A stretch of DNA of 64,000 bases from Chrysogorgia sp. JL179-B06. Lineage: Eukaryota > Cnidaria > Anthozoa > Scleralcyonacea > Chrysogorgiidae. The notes below the pieces were generated by a model that ran no database searches, had not been told where the DNA came from, and saw nothing but the letters and a program-made list of their open reading frames with translations. Location of the stretch: the NCBI GenBank assembly GCA_035772405.1, contig JAYKKM010000156.1, forward strand, positions 1,273,501 through 1,337,500, given 5' to 3'. Below, piece by piece: positions 1 to 11,325 of the stretch (the stretch's first letter is position 1; the number at the start of each line of letters is the position of its first letter). The position numbers and the translations under genes were made by a program.

Positions 1-161
1 GTGAAAGTAGGGACTCGACCATAATTTCTTAGAGAGGAAGATAAAAAATATTTTCCTCCATATTTTTTGTATTTCAGCAGCTGAAAATATTGATTCGGTT
101 TTGATATCATAACTATCTTTATTCTATTAATGAAGTATTGCCACGTTGCATATAGAGATCG

Positions 162-1030
162 CTAAGATTCCTTGAGTGGCATGAGCTTTACTTGAAAGAC
201 ATCTTTATCATCTGAATCAACGAGCTCTTCGTTGTGCGTGGTACCAATGTTACTTATAGCCAAAAGTATCGCGCAAAAACAGTGAATGAAACTGTTTTGT
301 AACACCAATTGATGAAAGCTTGTCCTTAATGTTACTTTTGAAGTGACCAAAACATCTGAGAAGGCTGGAGTTGGATAATCCTTGTTGTAAGGCTGTCTCT
401 CCATCTGTTCCAAAAGCTTGAATTTCCGAAAGGAGTTTGAGAACTGCTTGCGTTTATGTATAAGCACAGGTCCCATAACAATGGGGTGTTTCCCAGTACG
501 TTTATTGATCACAAGTCCGTGTTCATGGGTCATCATACGTGGGATCAACCGTGGATCAACTGATACTATTTTGTACAAGATTGCTCGCATTTCGAGTTAG
601 TGCTCTGAGGCCAGTACAAACATAGTGTCAGGAGCACCCTGTACCTTACAGACAAAAGCCGTTTCAGGAACACGTGTCTGGTTTAAGCACATATCCATTA
701 CGGCAGCAAGCTCATCTCGCGCCCTCTTCGCATTTTTTTCTTCTCTCCGCAGTGCACCCTGCTAGGGAACGTCTGAGATTGCTAACTTGCTGGCGATTTC
801 TTGGTAAACTACCGGCACTCTCGACTGACTTCCATAACTCCAACATTAGCATTGTCAATGATTTCGACTACAATCTTCGGAGTGTAGTTCTGTGCTTTGT
901 GCTTCCTGAAATATTCACTAACCTCTTAAAAATCTCTGTAGCTGTGATACTTGAAACCGCCCGATATTCCAAAACCAAAAGATTGCTCGTCATGCTGAAA
1001 AATTTGCTCCAACGACAAGCCAAAATAAAA
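162..1030 (-). pseudogene. Decayed transposon-derived gene fragment, MULE-like family
   Basis: On the minus strand, three reading-frame segments read one after another. The first (about 930-810) contains EVSEYFRKHKAQNYTPKIV. The second (about 770-600) contains ETAFVCKVQGAPDTMFVLAS, followed by a stop. The third (590-162) contains GKHPIVMGPVLIHKRKQFSN. This order resembles uncharacterised cnidarian proteins that precede a MULE-type transposase core, where a VDPTFNLG-like and a GP(V/M)(L/M)(I/L)H block are typical. At least two frame changes and a stop break the gene, and the catalytic part is missing. The family assignment is from memory and uncertain; the broken, multi-frame structure is seen directly. 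Confidence 0.5.
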
Positions 1031-1267
1031 TGAATGTGACACATGAGAGGATTGCAATTGCTTTTACGTGCTCTTTAATTAAAACTCTCTAATATGTTAT
1101 TGGATATATAAATTTTCATGTCTGTCAATTATTCAACAAGATGAAAAGGTTTTAACAACAAGCGGCGGTAAGACTGAATAGCGTCGGAAATCTGTTATTT
1201 ACCGGCTATTACCACTCTCGCATGCTCACACTCCTCTCCGTTGCTTTAATTTATTTTTGGAGCATAA

Positions 1268-2400
1268 ACTACAACCACTACAACCACTACAACCGCTACA
1301 ACCGCTACAACCCCTACAACCGCCACAACCACTACAACCACTACTACCACCCCTACAACCGCTACTATCAGTACAACCACTACAACTGCTACAACTGCTA
1401 CAACCACTACAACCACTACAACCGTTACTACCACTACAACCTGCACTACAACCACTACAACACAACCGCTACTACCACTACTATCAGTACAACCGCTACA
1501 ACCACCACAACCACTACAACCACTACAACCGCTACAACCACTACACCCACTACAACCGCTACTACCACCACTATCAGTACAACCGCTACAACCGCTACAA
1601 CCACTACAACCGCTACAACCACTACTATCAGTACAACCACTACAACCGCTACAACCACTACAACCGCTACAACCGTTACAACCGTTACTACCGCTACTAC
1701 CGCTACTATCAGTACAACCGCTACAACCGCTACAACCACTACAACCACTACAACCGCTACAACCACTACAACCACTACAACCACTACAACCACTACAACC
1801 GCTACAACCGCTACAACCGCTACAACCACTACAACCACTACAACCGCTACAACCGCTACAACCACTACAACCGCTACAACCGCTACAACCGCTACAACCA
1901 CTACAACCGCTACAACCACTACAACCGCTACAACCGCTACAACCACCGCTACTATCAGTACAACCGCTACAACCGCTACTACCACCGCTACTATCAGTAC
2001 AACCGCTACAACCGCTACAACCGCTACAACCACTACAACCGCTACAACCGCTACAACCGCTACAACCGCTACTACCACCGCTACTATCAGTACAACCGCT
2101 ACAACCGCTACAACCACTACAACCGCTACAACCGCTACAACCACTACAACCGCTACAACCGCTACAACCGCTACTACCACTACAACCGCTACAACCGCTA
2201 CAACCACTACAACCGCTACTACCGCTACAACCGCTACTACCAGTACAACCGATACAACCGCTACAACCGCTACAACCGCTACTACCGCTACAACCGCTAC
2301 TACCGCCACTACTATCAGTACAACCGCTACAACCACTACAACCACTACAACCGCTACTGTCACTACTGCCACTACCATCACTCTGCCACTACCATCACTA
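1268..2400. repeat. 9-bp minisatellite, unit about ACAACCGCT
   Basis: About 1.1 kb of tandem 9-bp units (ACAACCGCT / ACAACCACT / ACTACCGCT), interrupted by the recurrent variant ACTATCAGT. Because the period is a multiple of three and no unit contains a stop, all plus frames and two minus frames stay open. One plus frame reads Thr-Thr-Ala. The long ORF at 1222-2511 is most simply a by-product of the repeat. A mucin-like Thr-rich secreted protein cannot be excluded: the first codons (MLTLLSVALIYFWS) look signal-like, but the frame there reads Tyr-Asn-His and changes to Thr-Thr only after a slip near 1455. Confidence 0.9.
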
Positions 2401-2663
2401 CAGCCACTGCATCAAGTACAACTCATGCCGTCAGTCATATATCTGACATACAGCACGCCATGTCTACTTGTAATTTTCCACTCTAATAATCTACTCTACT
2501 TGTATTATTAAAAACTCATATAAGCAGAACGTACAGCAAATATTTTACATCTCCTTTTGATGTATGATGAAGAATATTTTTAATCTCCTTTTACAATTTG
2601 ATTCAATTCAAGACTATTACGAATCATTACAACAGATTTTAACACGTGAGACCAACTGGCCAA

Positions 2664-3218
2664 TCACAGCGCACCTTTAGAGAGTAGTGTATGACCCGAT
2701 GGTTCCTCCTCTTCGTCATCACTATCATTAGTAATAGCAACATTGATAAACTTGGAATTTAGACTTTTTTGAGCGGCCGGCATCTCAGGACGACTTGGTT
2801 TATTGCCACCATCCTTGGCAATCGGTTCTGCAATTCTTCGTTTGTTGTGTCGGTTGATAACTTCGGTCGTTTCGTCGGCAGCATCCTTCGTATTTAGAGT
2901 TTGAACAGGATAGTCTAGCTGCGAAACTTTCAAATGTATCTTTTTGTAATCTCGCTCTTTAACTGGATGTGCCGCCGTCTGGAACATTTCGTTGAATATT
3001 TCTTGGTCTCCATAAGTTAAATTTACGTAGTCTCCATCATCATCTCTAAATCGGATTCTAATCGTAGTTGGTGTTACGTACTGCAGTGATCTTACGCTTG
3101 CTTTTATGTCATTAGTTAAATCTACAAAATTGTAACCATTTCTCTCAAAGAGATTGACGAAAAATGTTGAAAATTTTTCATGATTGTACTCTAATTTGAA
3201 CAGGTATCTCGACCCCAT
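2664..3218 (-). CDS. PB1-domain-like protein, single exon
   Basis: A 184-residue open frame from ATG to stop without an intron. Residues about 5-85 look like a PB1 domain: a basic first strand (RYLFKLEY) and an OPCA-type acidic motif RFRDDDGDYVNLTYGDQE, in which DxDGD is followed by a second acidic group. PB1 domains mediate head-to-tail or paired oligomerisation in proteins such as p62/SQSTM1 and NBR1; this is family knowledge and no partner is visible here. The rest is low complexity and basic (HNKRR), then an acidic stretch (NDSDDEEEEPSG) before the C-terminus. A short tandem duplication, 'gagtctcgtgagaactctg', lies directly upstream of the start (3226-3265). The ORF may be a host gene, an isolated exon or a captured fragment. 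No companion exon was identified. Confidence 0.5.
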   Translation of the reverse strand: MGSRYLFKLEYNHEKFSTFFVNLFERNGYNFVDLTNDIKASVRSLQYVTPTTIRIRFRDDDGDYVNLTYGDQEIFNEMFQTAAHPVKERDYKKIHLKVSQLDYPVQTLNTKDAADETTEVINRHNKRRIAEPIAKDGGNKPSRPEMPAAQKSLNSKFINVAITNDSDDEEEEPSGHTLLSKGAL

Positions 3219-3392
3219 GGCAGAGTCTCGTGAGAACTCTGATGGCGGAGTCTCGTGAGAACTCTGTCAAAGCTCCATAGCAACATCACGTTTTGCCCTT
3301 GGTAACAATAAGTTACGTCCAATTAACGTCAAGTTTCAAACAATGAAACAACGCCTAATTAATGCAAGCTTCAAGCTCAACTGCAAATGGCG

Positions 3393-3600
3393 AATAAACT
3401 CGTTACTTTTTGAAGAAAGTGTTTAGAAATGTTTTATTTTTTGTATTATTTGGGCAGATTTGTGGACTTGTGAGTTCAAAATGTTATTCTATAAGCAATA
3501 GACTGGTAGATAAATTGAATTTGGAGGGTTTTAACAAAAAATCAATATGGCAGTTTAAAATCAAATTTTCACCAAAGAGTTCGAGTACTTTTTACAACAA
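3393..3600 (+). repeat. Dispersed mariner-MITE-like repeat, copy 1
   Basis: About 140 bp starting at 'aaactcgttactttttg' closely matches the reverse complement of 8693-8847. The small ORF at 3410-3637 is part of this repeat and is not a gene. The matching copy near 8.8 kb ends in a mariner-type terminus. Confidence 0.7.
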
Positions 3601-3611
3601 ATGGTTTATTA

Positions 3612-3992
3612 GGGGCTGTTTATATGAGGCGAGCTAGCCCGGTTACCGGGCTAACCCGGTAAGCGAGATGATTTCTGGCTCGCGTTTATATGGGAAAAAT
3701 TCATCCCGCTTACCGAGATGACTTCAGCGCCAAACAATAGACGGCGTCGGCATCCCTTTGAAAATTCATCTCGTTAAGCGGGCCAGCCCGGCTGCGAGTG
3801 TTTATATGAGAAATTTTTCAACCCGCTTACCGAGATCTCGCCTCTCTCAAGCGAGATCTCGCTAACCGGGCTGGCCCGCTTGTCCATATAAACGCACCGG
3901 AATTTTTAACAACAATATAACTACGCGGTGAGATCTCGCTTACCGAGCTAGCCCGGTAACCGGGATAGCTCGCCTCCCATATAAACAGCCCC
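3612..3992. mobile_element. MITE, PIF/Harbinger type, TTA target duplication
   Basis: A 381-bp fold-back element. Its ends are GGGGCTGTTTATATG and the inverse CATATAAACAGCCCC, flanked on both sides by TTA (3609-3611 and 3993-3995). The inside is built of nested inverted copies of GAGCTAGCCCGGTTACCGG. A three-base TWA duplication and a G-rich terminus are the usual signature of PIF/Harbinger elements. No coding capacity. Confidence 0.85.
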
Positions 3993-4249
3993 TTAGGCGG
4001 AAAATGTTGAGTAAAGTAAAATGGCTGAAATAATCAGTAAATTCCATATCATGTAAAAATTTCATCATTAACTCGTTCGATTATATCCGTTGCGTAGTAA
4101 ACCGATTCGATCGTGCGATAATTGCCCATCGTGAGTGAGGACGTGTAACTTTGAGCTCCTCAAATACATATAACTATTTTTGCTAATAGCGAGAATATTA
4201 GAATAACATACATACTAACTGTATACATCAAGTGGAATGTGCAATCGAT

Positions 4250-5414
4250 ATGTCTACTGAAAACCTAAGTCTTGCTTGGACTAGCGATTTACTCGCTCAA
4301 GAAATTTTCAAATGAAGTCCTAAACCTTGATGGAGAGTGGACACAGCCTGGAGGGGACAAGAAGCTCCTTACTTTTGGCAACTCAAGTATTGTATGGCGA
4401 AAAACTAAAGGTTTGTTGCTGTTTAAAGGTGAGCAATCAATAGCTGTTAAAACGAAAATTTGTGAAGCAATGCTACAAGAATCGTTTAACCCACCATCAC
4501 AATCGCAATCGCATTCGAGCATGTCGCCTGGTGATCATATGGATGAGATCGAGAGTCTTAGATCTGGTCAGTTATTGAATGGTGAAGCAATTCAACTTTT
4601 GGCGAATTCTGTTTCGCAGATCTCTTCTATAATTGCTGAATTTCAAGCAAAAGTAAAACCCTTTACTGACGATTTAAGTCAAAAAAATATGGAAAAATCA
4701 CCAGAGGAAAAAATTGAGCAATCTGAATATGCAAATTCCATCAACATCAATAATCCTATTGTCATAGAACAATCAGAACAATCAATGGAATCGAACAATG
4801 CAAATAGTGATGAATGTACTCCCTTGATAGATAAAAACACTTTAGAAAAAACTTTAGAGATAAGCGGCAATCAAGAAGACATCTCCACATTAAATGAATT
4901 AATTGATGATGCGAGTGATAATAACATGAAAACCTCCTACGCAAAAGCTGCGAAATCACATCTAGATTCAAGAAACCCCTCTAAAACATCTACAAGATTT
5001 GTAAAGGATAAATTGTCGCTTGTTACTAATGCAAAGGAAAATACCCCAAATTCTGAGGGATTAATACACTCTGATGTGCCAGACGGCTTTATTGGAGTTG
5101 AGCGCAAACGAAAGAAATACAAGAAACTTTTCTTATCCGGTATTGCTGAAGGCGTAAAAGAAAGCCAAATATACTCTTACCTCGTTGAAAGAAATATAAC
5201 CCCTACCAAGGTGTCTATCTTCCAAAGTAAACGTAAAGGAACAATGTCTGCTAAAATACATATCCCATTAATCACAAGTTCGGTTGTACTGGAAAAAAAT
5301 TTGTGGCCAGAATTTGTATACTGTAAGCCATGGCAACAAAAAGTAGATAAGAGACAAAATACATTGCAGAAAAATAAAGAGACCCTAGTGGGAAACTACA
5401 CAACTCTAGTATAA
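4250..5414 (+). pseudogene. LINE ORF1 (CR1/L2-like), one frameshift near its start
   Basis: ORF1 of a non-LTR retrotransposon. The likely original start is the ATG at 4250 (MSTENLSLAWTSDLLAQEIF), which runs into a stop near 4312. The main frame (4272-5414) carries the next conserved block, NLDGEWTQPGGDKKLLTF, so a one-base indel near 4310 separates start and body. The middle is acidic and Ser/Asn-rich, with a heptad-like segment. The C-terminal part (FLSGIAEGVKESQIYSYL to WPEFVYCKPWQQ) has the layout of the RNA-binding-like domain of CR1-type ORF1 proteins. Its TAA stop overlaps the ATG of ORF2 by one base (TAATG at 5412-5416), a layout associated in some LINEs with termination-reinitiation. 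Confidence 0.75.
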
Positions 5415-8114
5415 TGGAGAATGTAATTCCAGTACGTATCTCGTCTAGAAGATGTAAAAAGTCTAGACAAAGACCCCTCTACTCTTATAGAAATCTAAGT
5501 CGTGTAAATGTTACTAGACAAGGACCCAGTAAACCAAAACAGATTCCACAATGTTTGGTGTTGAATGCTAGATCAATAGTCAAGCCTGATGCCTATCCTG
5601 CGTTATATGCGGAACTCAAGAGCAACAATATTGATGTTTGCTGTATTTCAGAAACATGGCTAAATCCAACTATAGCCAGTTCTCTAATTTGCCCACCTGA
5701 GTTCTGCATCAATAGAAAAGATAGGTTAAGTGCCCGTGGTGGCGGAGTGGCAATCCTTTGTAGAAAAGATTGGAGAATGCAAAAAATACCAAATATGGAT
5801 AATCCGTTTGAATGCCTATGGGTAAAAATTACAACTGAAAACTCCAGTTTCAATGTTGCAGCTTTATACCATCCTCCCGACCATAATTATAATGCAGATG
5901 ATCTAATAGAATTCCTAATGGACTCATGCGAGCACTTATTATCGGAAAACCCTAATACGAAGATAATTATTACTGGAGATATAAACAGATTGAATATTCG
6001 TGACCTACTTAATCAATTATCTTTTACACAGTTGGTTAAATCATCTACAAGAGGTAACAATATCTTAGATGTTTTTGTTACAAATGCTCCTCACTACTGG
6101 AAGCAAATTAAAGTTAAGAAAAGCTTGGTAAGAACTGATCATAATATGATTATTGCATACTCGAGAAACATTATAAAGGCAAAAAGAACAAACTCATTCT
6201 TTAGAGATGTGAGAGAACATAGAAAATTAAATATGCTAAGAGAACTAGAGAATGTGGACTGGTCCAAGATAACAAAATATGACCAAGACCCTGATGAGAT
6301 GATTAAACAATTTTATGAAAGTCTCTGGCCGAGATTCGAGAACAATTTTCCACTGATAAAAGTCCGAACCTCGTCACGTGATCCACTATTCATGTCCCCT
6401 CTTGTAAAACATTTGTTGAAAAAAAGAAAGAAAACTGTAGGCGTAGGTGATGAAGAATCTACTCTTCGTCTACAAAATCAAATTAACACACTAATTCGTG
6501 CCAATCAACTTAATGCTGTTCAAAAAGAGAACCAAAAACATAAAACTGGAACAAAGAAATGGTGGAACAATGTTAATAACATTACTGGCAGGAAAGAGAA
6601 GAATTCTGCACCTGTTAGCTCTCTGATTGATCCGAATGTTATAAATGCCTACTTTCAAACTATTAACACTGACCCTAATTATTCAGCTCCTCAGTTACTA
6701 GAAATTCCAGAAGGAACTAGAATTCCGTTTCTTTCTATTGATATTGTCTATAACTTCTTAAGAAAACAGAAGCGTTCATCATCTGGCCCGGACGATCTAC
6801 CATATTGGTTCTGGAAGACATACGCAGCTGAATTAGCTCCAGCTATAACAGAAATATTTAACGTATCTCTGAAAGTTGGAAAAGTCCCTGAAGTATGGAA
6901 GAGAGCAAATGTAGTTCCAATACCAAAAGAAAATGTTATCAACTCAAGTTCTCAACTGAGACCTATCTCACTAACAGATATCATAATGAGACTATTTGAG
7001 AGATGTATATATAAAAATGAGATTGCAGATGTTATATATTATTCAATCGATTCTGACCAATACGCATATAAAGTAGGACACAACTCAACGATGGCTCTAA
7101 TTAAATGTCAACATACGTGGTTGAAAGGGTTGGATAATGGTGCCAAATACGTGAGAGTACTATCATTTGACTTTAGCAAGGCTTTTGACAGTGTTTCCAC
7201 ATGACATACTATTTGAAAAAGTTAAGAAATTGCCTTTTAACCCGTACATCATAAATTGGATGATTGATTTCTTAAAAGATCGCAAACAGAGAGTAACAGT
7301 TGATGGCATCACAACTGAGTTCTTGAAAATTAATCGTGGCGTGCCTCAGGGAACTGTTCTAGGCCCGATACTATTTTCAATAATGGTAAATGACATTAAA
7401 TCAGTAAATCCAATTAATGAACTCTGTAAATTCGCTGATGATATAACAATAGAAGTCCTGGGCTATGATGAGGATGATACAGGTACAGAAGAGGTAGAAA
7501 ATATGAAATCATGGTCAGATGAAAACCGAATGGTGCTGAATATGAACAAAACATATGAAATGATTGTTCGTGGGAGAACATCGATACCTCTACCCAGTTG
7601 CATTCCGTCCATCAAACGGAAAACATGGCTCAAGATACTTGGAGTTACCCTTGAGGAAATACCAGAAAATTGGGATAGACACTTCGAAGAGATGCTCAAA
7701 AAAGCGAGTGGAAGAATGTACATTTTACGAGTGTGTAAATATTATGGTTTTACAACAAAGCAGTTAGAACTTCTCTTTCAGAGTTTAATAATGTCATTAT
7801 TCACCTTTGGAATTGAACTTTGGGGAGGAGCATCCTATACTAAATACATCAGTCAGATTGATAAGTTTGTAAATCGTGCATACCGTAATAGGTACGTAAC
7901 AGAGAAATCTAATTTTAGAGAAATAATAAATAAGAGAGACAAGAGGTTATGGAATAAAATATTAGATGATGGAAATAATGCATTAAGAGAACTTTTACCC
8001 AACAAATTAAATCGAACTTTAAGGCAAAGGGGACATGACTTTGAACTGCCTTTAGTGAAAACTGAAAGATTTAAAAAATCTTTTGTAAATAGATGTCTTT
8101 TCAATTTTATCTAG
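5414..8114 (+). pseudogene. LINE ORF2: endonuclease plus reverse transcriptase, one frameshift
   Basis: An APE-type endonuclease domain is followed by a reverse transcriptase. Visible blocks are ARSIVKPDAYPALYAELK and CCISETWLNP (endonuclease), ITGDINR, then RPISLTDIIMRLFERCIY, FDFSKAFDSV, GVPQGTVLGPILF and the catalytic CKFADD. The frame changes at about 7195: an extra T in 'gacagtgtttccacatgac' splits the SKAFDSV block from the HDILFEKVKKL block. Without that base the protein would be about 890 residues, close to full length for a CR1/L2-like ORF2. No RNase H domain was seen. The 3' end has 'aataaagactattatt' running into a (TTA)n tail at 8274-8294. This LINE is close to intact and probably young. 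Confidence 0.85.
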
Positions 8115-8692
8115 TGTATGATATTTTAATAATTTTTAACAATACTGTAGAATTTTACTAGTTTTATTAAATTATTGATGTAAATAACTAATGAAGAAAA
8201 ATAGACTACATACCTTATTTTTTATAATTCCATGTAAACTCGGACGTGTGTTTCGAGTATTGATTAATAAAGACTATTATTATTATTATTATTATATATA
8301 GAGGTAGAGTTTAAATACTGAATAATGTTGTCTTCTTTCAGTGCATATGAGTTATGGCTACAGAAATAGATAGTGCACCCCAAAAGCAAATATACAGAGC
8401 CGACACCAGCAGATATATTTTAATACAATACCATAAAATTGTTTTCTTGTGTAAACATTTCCTCATTTCACTTAAGTAGTTAAATCTATAGAAGAATCTC
8501 ATAGTCGGGTATAACTTTGGCTTTTACAATTTTTGTTCAAATCTCTAGAAAGGTTAAATCACGTAAGACAAGCTACAAAGATTACATATTAGTCTTTCTA
8601 GATTTATTTCATATTTTTACATTTTATTTATTGTCAATTTGTGCAGAGTTAAACACGTTTTGGTTAAAAAATGGCATCTTGAATTCAGAGCA

Positions 8693-8880
8693 AAAACCCT
8701 CCAAATACAATTTATCTACCAGTTTATTGCATAGAATAACAATTATCGAACTGACAAGCCACAAAACTGCGCAAATAATACAAAAAACAAAACATTTCTA
8801 ACACTTTCTAAACACAAATGACAAAAAGTAACGAGTTTATTACTTTTTATGGGGGGCCACTTTTTTTTGGTCACCCTCTG
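8693..8880 (-). mobile_element. Mariner-like MITE end, copy 2 of the 3.4-kb repeat
   Basis: The right end reads, on the minus strand, CAGAGGGTGACCAAAAAAAA and abuts TA at 8881-8882, typical of Tc1/mariner termini. The interior matches 3393-3532 in inverted orientation. The opposite terminus was not recognised. Confidence 0.6.
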
Positions 8881-8888
8881 TATATAGA

Positions 8889-9052
8889 AAGGATTTATGG
8901 TGAAGGAAAATTTCGAGTGTTGGAATACATACATTTTAAGACCAAACCGGGACCAGTTGCGAAAAATTCACTTTAAGGCCTTCCCGGCTGGGAATTGAAC
9001 CCGCGACGCTGCGATGCTAGTGCAGTGCTCTGACCACTGAGCTACGGAAGCC
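8889..9052 (-). mobile_element. tRNA-derived SINE, copy 1
   Basis: On the minus strand a tRNA-like head starts GGCTTCCGTAGCTCAGTGG (box A) and has GGGTTCAATTC (box B). The anticodon loop reads CTAGCAT, an Ala-like AGC anticodon. A unique body ending 'accataaatcctttc' follows. The acceptor stem is imperfect and a body is attached, so this is a SINE and not a functional tRNA gene. Confidence 0.8.
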
Positions 9053-9170
9053 GTTGCCGAGAGCCTGGTCACGAGTTCTGTATATATGGTGGTGGTAATG
9101 CCGGGATAAGATTCTGTGTATATATATTATAGGTAATATTTGGCATTTCACTCAATCAAACTACATGTTG

Positions 9171-9338
9171 AAAGGATTTATGGTGAAGGAAAATTTCGAG
9201 TGTTGGAATACATACATTTTAAGACCAAACCGGGACCAGTTGCGAAAAATGCAACTACTTTAAGGCCTTCCGGCTGGGAATTGAACCCGCGACCCTGCGA
9301 TGCTAGTGCAGTGCTCTGACCACTGAGCTACGGAAGCC
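9171..9338 (-). mobile_element. tRNA-derived SINE, copy 2
   Basis: Nearly identical to 8889-9052 in head and body, same orientation, about 120 bp away. It differs by a 4-5 base insertion in the body ('gcaactac') and a base change in the tRNA head. The pair could be two insertions or a local duplication; the sequence between them is not part of the SINE. Confidence 0.8.
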
Positions 9339-9520
9339 GTTGCCGAGATATTACCTTTAATATATATATATATATATAGATTTTCGCTTACCTCAAAACT
9401 GGTCTGCTACAACTTGTTTCATCTGTAAAAGAATCTTCAGGCAGTGACCTGAAAATCTATTATTTGCTCTAACTATATGTTGTTGAGCACTCTTTGCATT
9501 TCGTAGACCAAAACCTACAC

Positions 9521-9638
<118 letters not shown>

Positions 9639-9713
9639 AGCACTACTACTACTGACTCAGCAGTACATATATCAATCGAACCAGTACATCATGACTCTGT
9701 GGGACCTTTTTAC

Positions 9714-9749
9714 GTTAGGGTTAGGGTTAGTTAGGGTTGGTTAGGGTTG
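9714..9749 (+). repeat. Short interstitial TTAGGG-like repeat
   Basis: Four to five degenerate telomere-type units (ttagggttagggttagttagggttggttagggtt written with interruptions). It is too short and imperfect to mark a chromosome end. Confidence 0.7.
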
Positions 9750-10019
9750 CACTGTTATAAGCCAACGTTGCTTCCGAATTTTTATCTAATTTTAATTTGT
9801 CATAGGAATTATATCCCAGGATCGAAAATCGCGCGAAATCTGAAATTTCAAGATGGCGATCAATAACATTATAGCGGGTATGTTTCTTTCAACGATCGAT
9901 TTTTGCTCGACCCCAAACCCCAACGCACCCCAACCCTAAAAAACCGCCGGCTACGCAGGCTAACATGTGCCTTAAACTGATAATTTGGCGAAGAATAAAC
10001 ATAAAGAAAAGTGAAAAAA

Positions 10020-10412
10020 CAACGATAATCGATGCGGTCGCAAGTGAACAAGCATTTAATTCACCTTTAATTTATAACGTCGTCGACAAAGAGCTATTTA
10101 TATTGAACAATATGACGTCGGCGCAATTCCTGTCTATAGCTGCAAATTGTCGTCTATAAATGTTAAAAGCACGCACGTGTTGTTCGTTTCAGTCTTCTAT
10201 TTTGTAAACGTTTGGATTGGGTCTCACCGAAAACATTCCAAACTTCGCAACAATAATTGAAATAAGGTTGAATTAATGAATTGTATAAACACTTTAGAGT
10301 CTTTTGATCAGCAAATTATTTTACTTGTTTCAAAGCATATAGGCCTGATGATATTTTCTTACATATACTGTCTGTGTTAGCTTTCCAAGATAAATTTTCA
10401 TCAACAATAACA
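10020..10412 (-). pseudogene. LINE reverse transcriptase fragment (L2/CR1-like)
   Basis: The minus strand reads GVIVDENLSWKANTDSICKK, then ISSGLYALKQVK, a stop, and after frame changes SLIQPYFNYCCEVWNVF. This is the C-terminal reverse transcriptase and thumb region of L2/CR1-like LINEs. Stops and frame changes show it is dead. It is cut at 10412 by the repeat starting 'tgaactcaatccgg'. Confidence 0.7.
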
Positions 10413-10414
10413 CC

Positions 10415-10547
10415 CTGAACTCAATCCGGATTGAGCTGCATCTTATTCCGGATTCATGTAAACACCTAAAGGGATTTTAACAGAACCGCTATGAGTTCAA
10501 TCCGGAATGAAACTCAATCCAGATTCATGTAAACAGCCTCAAAAACC
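10415..10547. repeat. Inverted-repeat sequence with TCCGGATT motifs
   Basis: Contains paired motifs such as ACTCAATCCGGATTGAG and 'attcatgtaaacac' / 'attcatgtaaacag'. It looks like part of a non-autonomous element inserted into the LINE fragment. No clear boundaries. Confidence 0.45.
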
Positions 10548-10561
10548 ATGAGAAGTGTAAT

Positions 10562-10732
10562 TTTTGATCAAATTTTAAAAATGAACCTGGGATTATATGG
10601 ATTGTATATAAATTGTAACAGATATACTGTAGTATGGCAAGGGAATGATTCCCTTGCCATACTACAGTATATCTGTTACAATTTATATACAATCCATATA
10701 ATCCCAGGTTCATTTTTAAAATTTGATCAAAA
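10562..10732. repeat. Perfect palindrome, 84-bp arms, 3-base spacer
   Basis: The left arm (10562-10645) and right arm (10649-10732) are exact reverse complements, separated only by TGA. The centre is GGCAAGGGAA-TGA-TTCCCTTGCC. The two small ORFs here are mirror images of each other. A perfect hairpin of this length is either very recent or an assembly or cloning artefact. Confidence 0.95.
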
Positions 10733-10739
10733 CCATAAC

Positions 10740-11325
10740 AAAAGAAAATAGCTGAATTTGCAATAATTTGTGAGTCAAATTCGGTTTGTTTGTCCGCATT
10801 TTGAGCTATTAATAGCAGTCAGACGCTACGCTATTAAACATGGAATGGACCAGCAACTTTTAAAGTGCCCCTAAACTCAAAATGTTTTATTGTCTTATTT
10901 AGAAGAACTTTTAAAATTATAAAGTCAGAAAGAATAAACCAACCGGCTGTGCCGCTCTCTGTCCATTTGTACATACATTTTATTTTCTTAAATATCCTAC
11001 AATATTTTTATATACATTTATCTCTTGTGAAACCATTGTATTTATCTTATAACCAAATAGTAATTTCCACCAATATCATACTAGGAACAAGGCCAAACTC
11101 CATTTGGCCAGAGCTAAGACAAACTGGGGAAAACATAAATTAATTTACCACGCTCTGAACGATTATAATAATTTAAATTCAGACCTTTCTAATACTAAGT
11201 CACTTTCACTGTTCAAACTTAAATTAGGTAAATTATCCTCTTAACTACTAATATGTAATCATATCTATATCTCCATTGAAAAACACTTGGGTGACATGTG
11301 CTCCCTGTTTAAATATTATTATTTT
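10740..11325. other. No gene recognised
   Basis: AT-rich sequence. The 92-residue ORF at 10865-11143 lacks recognisable motifs and its composition matches the surrounding non-coding DNA. I see nothing else supportable here. Confidence 0.5.

Noticed and set aside
3410..3637. 75-codon ORF with a signal-peptide-like start
   Set aside because: The sequence is a dispersed repeat also present inverted at 8.7-8.85 kb.
8889..9338. Two tRNA genes
   Set aside because: Both have the same non-tRNA body, imperfect acceptor pairing and tandem placement, so they are SINEs.
9714..9749. Telomere
   Set aside because: Only a few degenerate TTAGGG-like units, with complex sequence on both sides.
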